Below, in pieces: positions 1-6,606 of a stretch of 11,807 bases of DNA. The translations under genes were made by a program, and so were the position numbers. The stretch spans positions 1 through 11,807 of the forward strand of contig PLSH01000322.1 in the NCBI GenBank assembly GCA_003165095.1. Reading direction: 5' to 3'. This DNA is from Acidobacteriaceae bacterium (GTDB lineage: Bacteria > Acidobacteriota > Terriglobia > Terriglobales > Acidobacteriaceae). The notes beneath the pieces are model-generated. The model was not told the DNA's origin and searched no databases. It was given only the letters and a program-made list of their open reading frames with translations. Every line of letters begins with the position of its first letter. Within the stretch, counting starts at the first letter, position 1.

Positions 1-28
1 AACGCCATCGTGCAGCCGTGAGCGCAAC

Positions 29-739
29 TCACCCCCGCATCCACTCCGGCAGCCCCGAGGCAATCGCTGCCTGCACCGCGGCCATCAACTCATCGCGAGT
101 CTCAAAATCACGCGGATAAATCGGCCGATGGAAGACGATGTGCGCAATTCCCGGCTTGATGGCGAAGCTGCCCTTGGCCATCAGCGTCTCCGTTCCGTAG
201 ATCGACACGGGAACGCACGGCGCGCCGGTTTCGAAGGCCAAATAAAAGGTGCCTTTCTTGAACGGCTGCAGGCGGCCGTCCTTTGAGCGCGTGCCCTCGA
301 CGAACGTGGTGATGTGGACGCCCTTTTCCAGCACCCGCCGAGCCGCGGCTACGCTGTCCTGCGCAGCGGCCGTGGTTCCGGTGCGGTCTACGGGGATGAA
401 TTCGCCCAGCTTGAGGCAGTAGCCGAATACGGGAATATTGAACACCGCCCGCTTGGCGAAGGCCGCGGTGCGCCCCGGTATCTGCGGAATCAGCCCCGGC
501 GGGTCAAGGTTCGACACGTGGTTGGCCATGAAGATGCAAGCCTGACCGTCAGGAATATTCTCCCGTCCCTCGACCTGCACGCGGATGCCCGCCACGCGGT
601 AGGCGGCGCGGACGATGAAGCAGGCCACCGCGTAGAGCGGCTGCACATTCCCGGTAATCATGGCTAGGGGGATGAGGATCATCGCCGAGGGAATACTCAG
701 CGCGAGAATGACGACGAACACGAGAATCGAAACGATCAT
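29..739 (-). CDS. 1-acyl-glycerol-3-phosphate acyltransferase-like (PlsC family), second copy
   Basis: 236-aa membrane-associated acyltransferase of the PlsC/LPLAT family, which normally transfers an acyl group to the sn-2 position of lysophosphatidic acid at the inner membrane. Residues 2-24 form a hydrophobic N-terminal segment. The catalytic HX4D motif is NHVSNLD at 73-79 (H74, D79), the second block is GEFIPVDR at 112-119, the acyl-acceptor binding block is VEGTRS at 147-152, and the late VPV block is at 176-178. Length is normal for the family. The ATG is preceded by a weak GGAAA. It lies 72 bp downstream of a paralogue of identical length (about 58% identical by hand count, no gaps) and looks like the last gene of the run seen here. 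The exact acyl acceptor cannot be read from sequence: lysophosphatidate is the default, but other lysolipids or ornithine lipids are possible. Confidence 0.88.
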   Translation of the reverse strand: MIVSILVFVVILALSIPSAMILIPLAMITGNVQPLYAVACFIVRAAYRVAGIRVQVEGRENIPDGQACIFMANHVSNLDPPGLIPQIPGRTAAFAKRAVFNIPVFGYCLKLGEFIPVDRTGTTAAAQDSVAAARRVLEKGVHITTFVEGTRSKDGRLQPFKKGTFYLAFETGAPCVPVSIYGTETLMAKGSFAIKPGIAHIVFHRPIYPRDFETRDELMAAVQAAIASGLPEWMRG

Positions 740-811
740 GAGTTTCCGTTAGCAAGCCAAAGACTGCCTGCGGCGCAACCTGCGCAGAAAATTGCCAATC
801 GTGCTGTACCT

Positions 812-1522
812 CTATGTTCGCATCCACTCCGGCAGTCCGGAAGCGATGGCCGCGCGTACTGCCTGCATCAATTCTTCGCGCGTGGCAAAGCCAGCCGGGT
901 CGATGGGCGGATGGAATACCACCTCAGCGGTTCCGGGATGCATGCGCAGGCTGCCTTTGCGCAGGATTCTTTCCGTTCCGTGAATGGAGACCGGGATGCA
1001 TGGCGCGCCGGCGGCCATGGCCAGAAAGAACGGGCCCTTTTTGAACGGCAGCATGCGCCCGTCCGGCGAGCGGGTGCCTTCAACAAAGGTAGTGATGTGC
1101 ACGCCCTTGGCGAGCACGCGCTCGGCCGCTGCCACGCTCTCTTTTGCGGCTGCCGCGTTGCCGCTCCGGTCCACGGCGATGAACTCGCCCTGCCTGAATC
1201 CGGTGCCGAGGATTGGCAGTTCCATAAGCGAGCGCTTCATGAAGGCCGAAGTGCGCCCCGGAATGAGCGAAATGAGCGCCGGCGGATCGAGGTTCGAGAC
1301 GTGATTCGACATGAAGACGCAGGCCCGATCCCGGGGAACGCGTTCCAGACCGGTAGTGCGGAAGCGAACTCCGGCCATGCGGCAACTGCTGGAGAGCATG
1401 AAGCGCGTGCCTTTGTAGAGCGGCAGCACGTTGCCCGTGATCCAGCACCAGGGTATGAAGAGAACCGCAGTAGGAATGCCCAGAACCACCATGGTTGCGA
1501 TAAAGATGAGAGAAGAAAGCAT
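812..1522 (-). CDS. 1-acyl-glycerol-3-phosphate acyltransferase-like (PlsC family), first copy
   Basis: 236-aa PlsC-family acyltransferase, probably converting lysophosphatidic acid to phosphatidic acid or acylating a related lysolipid at the inner membrane. A hydrophobic stretch spans residues 2-26. The catalytic NHVSNLD is at 73-79 (H74, D79), GEFIAVDR at 112-119, VEGTRS at 147-152, and the IPVSIHGTE block at 176-184. It starts 18 bp after the mpl stop codon, with AGAAAG as a weak ribosome binding site, so it is very likely cotranscribed with mpl. It aligns without gaps to the next gene at 29-739, with conservation strongest from residue 73 to the identical C-terminal AIASGLPEWMR. The N-terminal membrane segment differs most, which suggests tandem duplication followed by divergence rather than a recent copy. 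Confidence 0.88.
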   Translation of the reverse strand: MLSSLIFIATMVVLGIPTAVLFIPWCWITGNVLPLYKGTRFMLSSSCRMAGVRFRTTGLERVPRDRACVFMSNHVSNLDPPALISLIPGRTSAFMKRSLMELPILGTGFRQGEFIAVDRSGNAAAAKESVAAAERVLAKGVHITTFVEGTRSPDGRMLPFKKGPFFLAMAAGAPCIPVSIHGTERILRKGSLRMHPGTAEVVFHPPIDPAGFATREELMQAVRAAIASGLPEWMRT

Positions 1523-1540
1523 ACCGGTCTTTCTATGCCG

Positions 1541-2983
1541 TCAGGAGTGGAGATCCCTGAGGCGCGCTGGCAGTTTGTCATAGATGCCGTCAAAGCCGCC
1601 ATTGGAAAGAATAGCCACCACGTCGCCCGGCGCAACCTGGGGCGCGATGCCGTTTACGATTGCGTCCGCATCGGGCAGCAGTTCCGCGGGTGTTCCGGCC
1701 GCGTTCAGCGCCCGCACCACATCCTCGGGGTGCAGCCGCTCGGCGTCGGGTATGCGCTGCTGCTGATAGACGCCAGCCAGGATCACGCGGTCCGCGAGGC
1801 GCAAACTCGAGACAAGTTCAGTTTCAAGCACCTTGCGCCGCAGCGTGTTTGAGCGTGGCTCCAGAACAGCCCATAACCTGGCCAGGGGGTAGACAGAGCG
1901 CAGGGCCCGCAGCGTCTCGCGGATTGCGGTGGGATGATGCGCGAAGTCTTCAATCACGGTGACGCCGCCAATCTCCGCGCGGACTTCAAGGCGGCGCTTC
2001 ACGCTCTTGAAAGTGGCCAGCGCCTCTTGAATCTCCTCTTTGGCCACGCCCTGTCCGGTGGCCAGCGCGGCAGCGGCCGTTGCGTTGAGCGCGTTGTGTT
2101 CGCCGGCCACGCCCATTTCGAGTTCTGCCCACATTGCGCCGTTGCGCCAGATCTCCCATCGGGTCAGCGGGCGACTTTGGCCGCCTTCATGACGCAGATT
2201 GCGGATTTGCCAGTGTGCGGATGCAGAGAATCCGTAGCGCTCCACACGGCAGAGCGCGCGCTCCACGCACTCGGAAACATTCTCGCTGCCGTCGAAGGCG
2301 ACAATTAGGCCGCGCCGCGGAACCAGGTTCACCAGCCGCTTGAACACCGTCTTCACCGCCTCGAGGTCGGCATAAATATCCGCGTGATCAAACTCCACGT
2401 GGGTCAGGATCAGCGCATCGGGAAAGTAGTGGAGAAACTTCGGCCCCTTGTCGAAAAATGCGGTATCGTACTCGTCGCCCTCCACAACAAAACTGCGCGT
2501 CGGCCGCAACTGAAAGCTCGATCCAAAATTCTCCGCTACACCTCCAATCAGAAACGAGGGCTCCAGGGCCGGCGTCTCACGCGCGGCCACCTGGTAAATC
2601 CACGCCAACATGCTGGTGGTGGTGGTCTTGCCGTGCGTACCGGCAACCACCAGCGACTCGCGCCCGGTGAGAAACTCCTCGCGCAGCAGAGCCGCCATCG
2701 AAGTGAACGGGATGCGTTCGTCCAGAACGCGTTCCACTTCCGGGTTGCCGCGCGAAAGCGCGTTGCCGATCACCACCAGGTCCGGCCTGGGATCGAGGTT
2801 CGACTCCGCGTAAGGCTCCATCACTTCGATTCCCAACTCGCGCAGCAGATCGCTCATCGGGGGGTACGCCGCTTTGTCCGATCCTGTGATGCGGTGCCCT
2901 TCGAGTTGGAGCAGCCCGGCCAGAGACGCCATCGCCGTGCCGCATATCCCGCTGAGATGTATGTGCCGCGGCTTTTTCGTCAT
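1541..2983 (-). CDS. mpl: UDP-N-acetylmuramate:L-Ala-gamma-D-Glu-meso-DAP ligase (murein peptide ligase)
   Basis: 480-aa cytoplasmic Mur-ligase family enzyme that attaches recycled murein tripeptide directly to UDP-MurNAc with ATP, bypassing MurC, MurD and MurE. The N-terminal UDP-binding segment contains HLSGICGTAM (9-18) and TGSD (33-36). The ATP P-loop is GTHGKTTTT (115-123). Central-domain motifs include VEGDEYD (167-173), LTHVEFDHAD (193-202) and EHNALNA (295-301). The C-terminal domain carries EDFAHHPTA (345-353), typical of Mpl, and EPRSNT (375-380). Length is slightly above the E. coli enzyme (457 aa by recollection). The ATG at 2983 begins the protein just before the conserved HLSGICG strand. 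ldcA lies 67 bp upstream and a plsC gene follows 18 bp downstream. The LdcA neighbour makes the tripeptide that Mpl uses, which supports the specific call over MurC. Confidence 0.95.
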   Translation of the reverse strand: MTKKPRHIHLSGICGTAMASLAGLLQLEGHRITGSDKAAYPPMSDLLRELGIEVMEPYAESNLDPRPDLVVIGNALSRGNPEVERVLDERIPFTSMAALLREEFLTGRESLVVAGTHGKTTTTSMLAWIYQVAARETPALEPSFLIGGVAENFGSSFQLRPTRSFVVEGDEYDTAFFDKGPKFLHYFPDALILTHVEFDHADIYADLEAVKTVFKRLVNLVPRRGLIVAFDGSENVSECVERALCRVERYGFSASAHWQIRNLRHEGGQSRPLTRWEIWRNGAMWAELEMGVAGEHNALNATAAAALATGQGVAKEEIQEALATFKSVKRRLEVRAEIGGVTVIEDFAHHPTAIRETLRALRSVYPLARLWAVLEPRSNTLRRKVLETELVSSLRLADRVILAGVYQQQRIPDAERLHPEDVVRALNAAGTPAELLPDADAIVNGIAPQVAPGDVVAILSNGGFDGIYDKLPARLRDLHS

Positions 2984-3014
2984 CTTGCCACCGTCGATTC
3001 ATCCCGGTGCGGGC

Positions 3015-3049
3015 CTGATCCCTGACCACTGATCCCTGTTCCCTGCCTT
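3015..3049. repeat. Imperfect 7-bp tandem repeat before mpl
   Basis: Reading the plus strand in steps of seven gives CTGATCC, CTGACCA, CTGATCC, CTGTTCC and a decayed CTGCCTT. It fills half of the 67-bp gap between the ldcA stop and the mpl start and sits about 30 bp upstream of the mpl ATG. Similar CTGACCA-type heptamer runs are, from memory, common in intergenic DNA of acidobacterial genomes; I could not check this. It may simply be a low-complexity repeat, or it may affect mpl expression. Confidence 0.6.
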
Positions 3050-3050
3050 T

Positions 3051-4031
3051 TCAAGCTGCCACCGCCGGCTCAAGCAAATGCAATTGCGTCTCTTCGCCAA
3101 CCGCCAGCTCCGCTTCCACTCCAAACGTCAGCGTCACGTTCTCCCGCGAAACATGTCCGCTGCGCAGCCCGATCGCAATCGGTCCCTCGAATCCGTCCAG
3201 GGCGCTGAGGATCGTCTGTTCCAGCAACTCCGGCGCCGCGCCCGGCGAAACGCAATCCAGCATCTCGCCAAACACGATCCCGGGCACCCCATCGAGCTTT
3301 CCTGCTTTGCGCAATTGCCACAACATGCGATCGATCTGATAGGGCTTTGCGCCCACATCCTCAATAAAGAGCAGCTTTCCCTCCGTCTGCGGTTCCCACG
3401 GCGTGCCCAGCAGCGACACCAGAATACTGAGGCAGCCTCCATAAAGAACACCGCGCACTGGACTGAGCGCCCGACCATGTTTGAGCGCGCGCAATCCCTC
3501 AGCCGTGCTCACGCTGAATGGGGCGCCGGCCAGTGCCGCCATGAAGCTGGGCAGATGGACGCCATGTTCTCGTGAAAAATCGGCTGCGACCATGGGCCCA
3601 TGAAACGCGGGCAATCCAATCCGATCGAGCAGGCGCAGCTGAATGCCGGTCAGGTCGCTATAGGCGAAGAACGGCTTGGGATGCTTGCGGATCAGCTCGG
3701 TATCCAGCCCATCGAGCAGGTAGTTGGAGCCGTAGCCGCCCCGCAGGCACGCTGCCACGCCGGTCTCCGGATTGGCGAAGGCGGCATGAAGATCATCCAG
3801 CCGCTGCGCCGCAGTGCCCGCAAAATAGAGGGGTCCCTTAAGCGATGCGTGGTGGCCGAGTTGCGGTTGAAAGCCGAGCGCGCGCAGTTTTTTCATTCCC
3901 CGTTCCGCCAACTCAGGCTTCGCAGAGGCTGCCGGCGCCACGATGCTCACCCCGGCGCCCGGGAAAACGGGTGCGAGCTTCAGCACTGGGCAGAGCCGCG
4001 GTTGTGTTTTGGGAGCGTGTGGCGCGGTCAT
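3051..4031 (-). CDS. ldcA: LD-carboxypeptidase, peptidase family S66 (muramoyl-tetrapeptide carboxypeptidase)
   Basis: 326-aa LdcA homologue, which removes the terminal D-Ala from recycled muropeptide tetrapeptide to give the tripeptide used by Mpl. Family S66 motifs are clear: RGGYGSNYLLDGLD (97-110); nucleophile Ser125 in FAYSDLTG; HGPM (144-147); Glu224 in FIEDVGAKPYQIDRML; and His293 in SGHVSRENVTLTFG, giving the expected Ser-Glu-His triad. One oddity is GGCLSIL at 198-204, where many family members have Asn at the Cys position. I chose the start at 4031 because its ATG overlaps the dapF stop as ATGA. In-frame ATGs at 4040 and 4106 lie inside dapF, and the first 25 residues they would add carry no family motif. 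No signal peptide is visible, consistent with a cytoplasmic recycling enzyme. Confidence 0.93.
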   Translation of the reverse strand: MTAPHAPKTQPRLCPVLKLAPVFPGAGVSIVAPAASAKPELAERGMKKLRALGFQPQLGHHASLKGPLYFAGTAAQRLDDLHAAFANPETGVAACLRGGYGSNYLLDGLDTELIRKHPKPFFAYSDLTGIQLRLLDRIGLPAFHGPMVAADFSREHGVHLPSFMAALAGAPFSVSTAEGLRALKHGRALSPVRGVLYGGCLSILVSLLGTPWEPQTEGKLLFIEDVGAKPYQIDRMLWQLRKAGKLDGVPGIVFGEMLDCVSPGAAPELLEQTILSALDGFEGPIAIGLRSGHVSRENVTLTFGVEAELAVGEETQLHLLEPAVAA

Positions 4032-4852
4032 TTGTACCATGCCTCGCCGCGTGCGGTCAGCGACGCCGGCCCGGTGAGCCGCAGCTCCGTCCCGGGGCCG
4101 TCCCACGCCACCGTCTGCGCTCCCCCGGGCGCCAGGACCGTAAGCGGCGCCGCCGCCAGTCCCGAAGCGATTGCGGCAGTGGCTGCAGCCGAGCTGCCCG
4201 TCCCCGACGATGTGGTCGGCCCCACGCCGCGCTCAAAGATGCGAATCTCGATCTCGCGCTCGCTCACTACGCGCACAAATTCCACATTTGTCTGACCAGG
4301 AAAATCCTCGTGCGCGCAAATCCCCGAGCCAACGGCATGCCACGACATTCCGGCCACGGAAAAATCCGTGTCTTCCACCACAATCACAAAATGCGGATTT
4401 CCGGTGGAAACGTCGACGCCGGCAATCTCAACACCGTTCATGAGCTTTACAGTTCGCCGCGCAAACGCGGGAACGCCCATCCCGGTGGTCACCTCTACGG
4501 CGAACCCATCGCTGCTGCGCACCCCGTTCACGCGGCACACGCGCACGCCCGCATCGGTTGCAATCTCCAGCTCATCGCCCGCCTGCGCTCCGAGCGCCTC
4601 GGCCATCCACGCCGCCACGCAGCGCGTGCCGTTGCCGCTAATCTCGGCTACCGATCCATCCGCATTGCGCAGCCAGATGCGACCCGACCGCGGACCCGTC
4701 CACTTGAAGAACTCAACTCCGTCAGCGCCCACGCCGGTGTTGCGCGCGCACAGGCGCCGCGTTAGCGCCCCGCGGTCGTAATCTGCCGCGGCTGCTTCCG
4801 TCACAATCAGGAAGTCGTTGCCGCAGGCATGCGCTTTGGTAAAGGGAATCAA
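4028..4852 (-). CDS. dapF: Diaminopimelate epimerase homologue with both catalytic cysteines replaced by serine
   Basis: 274-aa DapF-fold protein. DapF normally interconverts LL- and meso-diaminopimelate by a two-base mechanism using Cys73 and Cys217 (E. coli/H. influenzae numbering). Family motifs are CGNDF (10-14), GVGADG (40-45), NADGS (63-67), STGNPH (149-154), TNVEF (188-192) and FERG (206-209). Hence the substrate contacts N11, N64, N157, N190, E208 and R209 have counterparts at N12, N63, N152, N189, E207 and R208. However, the first catalytic site reads EISGNGTRC (Ser72, codon AGC) and the second reads TTSSGTGSS (Ser216, codon TCG). The usual GAGET is also GVGPT. The start is TTG, supported by GGAGG four bases upstream; no in-frame ATG is nearby. 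Its stop overlaps ldcA (ATGA). Whether it is an active epimerase, a changed-function racemase or a binding protein is open. Confidence 0.88.
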   Translation of the reverse strand: MIPFTKAHACGNDFLIVTEAAAADYDRGALTRRLCARNTGVGADGVEFFKWTGPRSGRIWLRNADGSVAEISGNGTRCVAAWMAEALGAQAGDELEIATDAGVRVCRVNGVRSSDGFAVEVTTGMGVPAFARRTVKLMNGVEIAGVDVSTGNPHFVIVVEDTDFSVAGMSWHAVGSGICAHEDFPGQTNVEFVRVVSEREIEIRIFERGVGPTTSSGTGSSAAATAAIASGLAAAPLTVLAPGGAQTVAWDGPGTELRLTGPASLTARGEAWYK

Positions 4853-4974
4853 TCTTCCTCCGAATTGTGGAAGGTGAGCCGTACGTCATAGGCCGTACCG
4901 GCGGGTATCTTTCCGCGCCGCCGCCATTCCATCCCCACGCCGAGCTCCGCTGTTTCCTTGCCCGATGCTATCAC
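4849..4974 (-). CDS. Possible 41-aa ORF between the glycosyltransferase and dapF
   Basis: I do not recognise this peptide. A GTG start at 4974 would give 41 residues containing ELGVGMEWRRRGKIP (10-24) and AYDVRLTFHNSEED (28-41), with about two thirds G/C at third codon positions. Its TGA overlaps the dapF TTG start as TTGA, the arrangement expected for translational coupling. It is in the same frame as the upstream glycosyltransferase, separated by two stops (TAA at 5010-5008 and TGA at 4980-4978). It could therefore be a leader peptide, a degenerate tail, or chance. No good ribosome binding site precedes the GTG. The gap of 155 bp between the two larger genes holds nothing else that I can identify. 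Confidence 0.3.
   Translation of the reverse strand: MIASGKETAELGVGMEWRRRGKIPAGTAYDVRLTFHNSEED
4853..4861 (-). promoter_or_regulatory. Strong ribosome binding site fixing the TTG start of dapF
   Basis: On the minus strand GGAGG (plus positions 4857-4861) is followed by AAGA and then TTG at 4852. This is the best Shine-Dalgarno match in the dapF region, and no ATG or GTG occurs in frame close by. It lies within the codons of the small upstream ORF at 4849-4974. Confidence 0.7.
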
Positions 4975-5007
4975 CGCTCACGCCGGGGTGTTGCGCTTCG
5001 CCGGTGA

Positions 5008-6606
5008 TTACATGGATTGCCAAGTATCGGAAATGTAAATCGTCCCGGAGGCCTGGCCCTTGGCGGTGAATCGCCCCACCTTTGTCAGCCCTGCCGGGTG
5101 AGCCTTCACCGCGCGGTCCACTTCGTCGCCGTCGAACGCCAGCACAATTGCCGCATGGGCGGCCGGCAAGGCCAGCGCATCGCGATAGATCCACCGGTCA
5201 CTCTCGTTGATCGTTTGCCGCAGCGGAATCCCTGTCTGCGCCACCAGTTCCGGATACACCGACGTATTCATCAGCACCGTACCGCCGGGCCGCTCGGCGA
5301 GCAACTTGCGAAGCAGCGGAGGAATATTGATATCGAAAGGAAGGCGGCCGTCGATATTCTTGGTTCCCTCCACGTAAACCAGCGGCCGATCCCGCACCAA
5401 CTCCGCGGCATTCAGCACCACCAGCACCCCAAGCGCTGCAACCGCAATCTTCGCCCACTGCGGTTTGAACTCCCGCGCCGCGCTAAATACAAATTGCGCC
5501 ACAAAACCCAATCCCAGCGCCAGCGCCGGCAGCAGTTCCATCCCGTAACGCGTGTTGTACCACGAATGCGGCCACCATACGGGAAGAAAGATGGGCACCG
5601 ACCCATAGGCCACCGAATAGGCATAGAAGGGAACCGGCAGCCACAGCAGCAGCGTCCAGGTGAACTCCCGCCGTGCCCGGATCCAAGCGCCGGCCGTGCC
5701 CAGCATACTGAGTGCCAGCACCACGTTGCCCCACGCCCGGGCGGCCGCATCCATTTCGGCAACCTTCAAGAAGAACTTGAGCGAGACCCATGGATTGTGC
5801 CAACCGGGATGCGGCGGCCATCCAGGCGCCGCCGTGCGCAACTCGATTGCCTTGGCCGAATACGGTCCGCGGGCGAATTCAAGCCAGTCGCCAAATGCCA
5901 GGGCGTTGTAAAGGAACCACGCCGACGGCGCGGCCGCCAGCACTGCGCTGCCCAGCCAGAAGCTCCGTGAGCGCAGTCCGCCACGTCTCATCAGCGTCAC
6001 GCCGATGCCCAGCCACGCCAGCAGCGCGATTACCCAACCGTCGTAGCGCGTAAAGACCGCGGCCACCAGCACCGCGGCAATCCAGCCTTGCAGGCGTCCG
6101 GACCGTGCTGGATCCTCGTCCAGGCTAGCGCGCCATTCCACCAGCCACACCGCGGCCCAGATCATCTCGCACAAAAACAGCGGCTCAGTCATCGCGGTCG
6201 TCTGCAAGTAGAGAAGATTTGGATTCAGCGCCAGAAAAGCCAATGCCAGCGCTGCCGTGGCTGGTTCCAGCCAGCGCCGCGCCAGCCGGTAGATGCCCAC
6301 ACAGGCAGCCAGGTAGGCCAGCACGGACGGAATCGTGCCTGCAATTCCATTGGCCCACCACGCGTAGACCTGAACCAAGGGAAGCATGAGCAGGTGAGGA
6401 AGCGGCAGCCAAACAGACCCCAATTCGGTGATCCCCGGAAAGCGGGAATCGAGCACCCGCCGGGCGATATGAAGATGCGCAATGGCGTCGCCATAATTGA
6501 GCAGCGCGCCATTTCGCCAGCTCCAGGCCACCGCAGCCATCGATGCTGCCGCGCATGAGGCCAGCACGGCCCAAAACTCGGGGCGGTGTGTACCCTTCTC
6601 AGTCAA
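5008..6606 (-). CDS. GT39-like integral membrane glycosyltransferase (GT-C fold)
   Basis: 532-aa polytopic membrane protein of the ArnT/PMT-like GT-C type, which use polyprenyl-phosphate sugars to glycosylate lipids or proteins on the periplasmic face. A first membrane helix at about 11-28 is followed by a loop with NYGDAIAHLHIAR (37-49), where Asp40 fits the catalytic loop acid. Further helices lie at about 65-85, 90-107, 116-128, 174-187, 190-205, 216-234, 293-309, 317-335, 357-375 and 385-401. TTAMTEPLFL (136-145), TRYDGW (186-191) and NTRYG (351-355) are typical of this group. Residues from about 405 form a soluble C-terminal domain. The TTG start at 6606 overlaps the upstream kinase stop by 8 nt; the next in-frame ATG, at codon 23, would cut the first helix. 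Donor and acceptor are unknown; the cell-wall neighbours hint at an envelope role only. Confidence 0.7.
   Translation of the reverse strand: MTEKGTHRPEFWAVLASCAAASMAAVAWSWRNGALLNYGDAIAHLHIARRVLDSRFPGITELGSVWLPLPHLLMLPLVQVYAWWANGIAGTIPSVLAYLAACVGIYRLARRWLEPATAALALAFLALNPNLLYLQTTAMTEPLFLCEMIWAAVWLVEWRASLDEDPARSGRLQGWIAAVLVAAVFTRYDGWVIALLAWLGIGVTLMRRGGLRSRSFWLGSAVLAAAPSAWFLYNALAFGDWLEFARGPYSAKAIELRTAAPGWPPHPGWHNPWVSLKFFLKVAEMDAAARAWGNVVLALSMLGTAGAWIRARREFTWTLLLWLPVPFYAYSVAYGSVPIFLPVWWPHSWYNTRYGMELLPALALGLGFVAQFVFSAAREFKPQWAKIAVAALGVLVVLNAAELVRDRPLVYVEGTKNIDGRLPFDINIPPLLRKLLAERPGGTVLMNTSVYPELVAQTGIPLRQTINESDRWIYRDALALPAAHAAIVLAFDGDEVDRAVKAHPAGLTKVGRFTAKGQASGTIYISDTWQSM

Noticed and set aside
911..1852. 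Long plus-strand open frames opposite plsC and mpl
   Set aside because: They are antisense shadows of well-supported minus-strand genes in GC-rich DNA, with no recognisable motifs or start signals.
3051..4106. Longer ldcA start at 4106
   Set aside because: It would overlap dapF by 79 bases and adds residues without family motifs; the ATG at 4031 overlaps the dapF stop exactly.
2384..4295. Plus-strand frames opposite mpl, ldcA and dapF
   Set aside because: Each lies opposite a gene with clear catalytic motifs; the translations are rich in Arg, His and Gln, as expected for antisense frames.
4205..4639. Sequencing error as explanation for both Ser residues in DapF
   Set aside because: Ser72 (AGC) is one change from TGC, but Ser216 (TCG) needs two changes to any Cys codon; the frame is intact and flanking motifs are normal.
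5017..5970. 317-codon plus-strand frame opposite the glycosyltransferase
   Set aside because: Low-complexity Arg/Gln/His/Pro composition and no domain; the opposite strand encodes a consistent multi-helix membrane protein.
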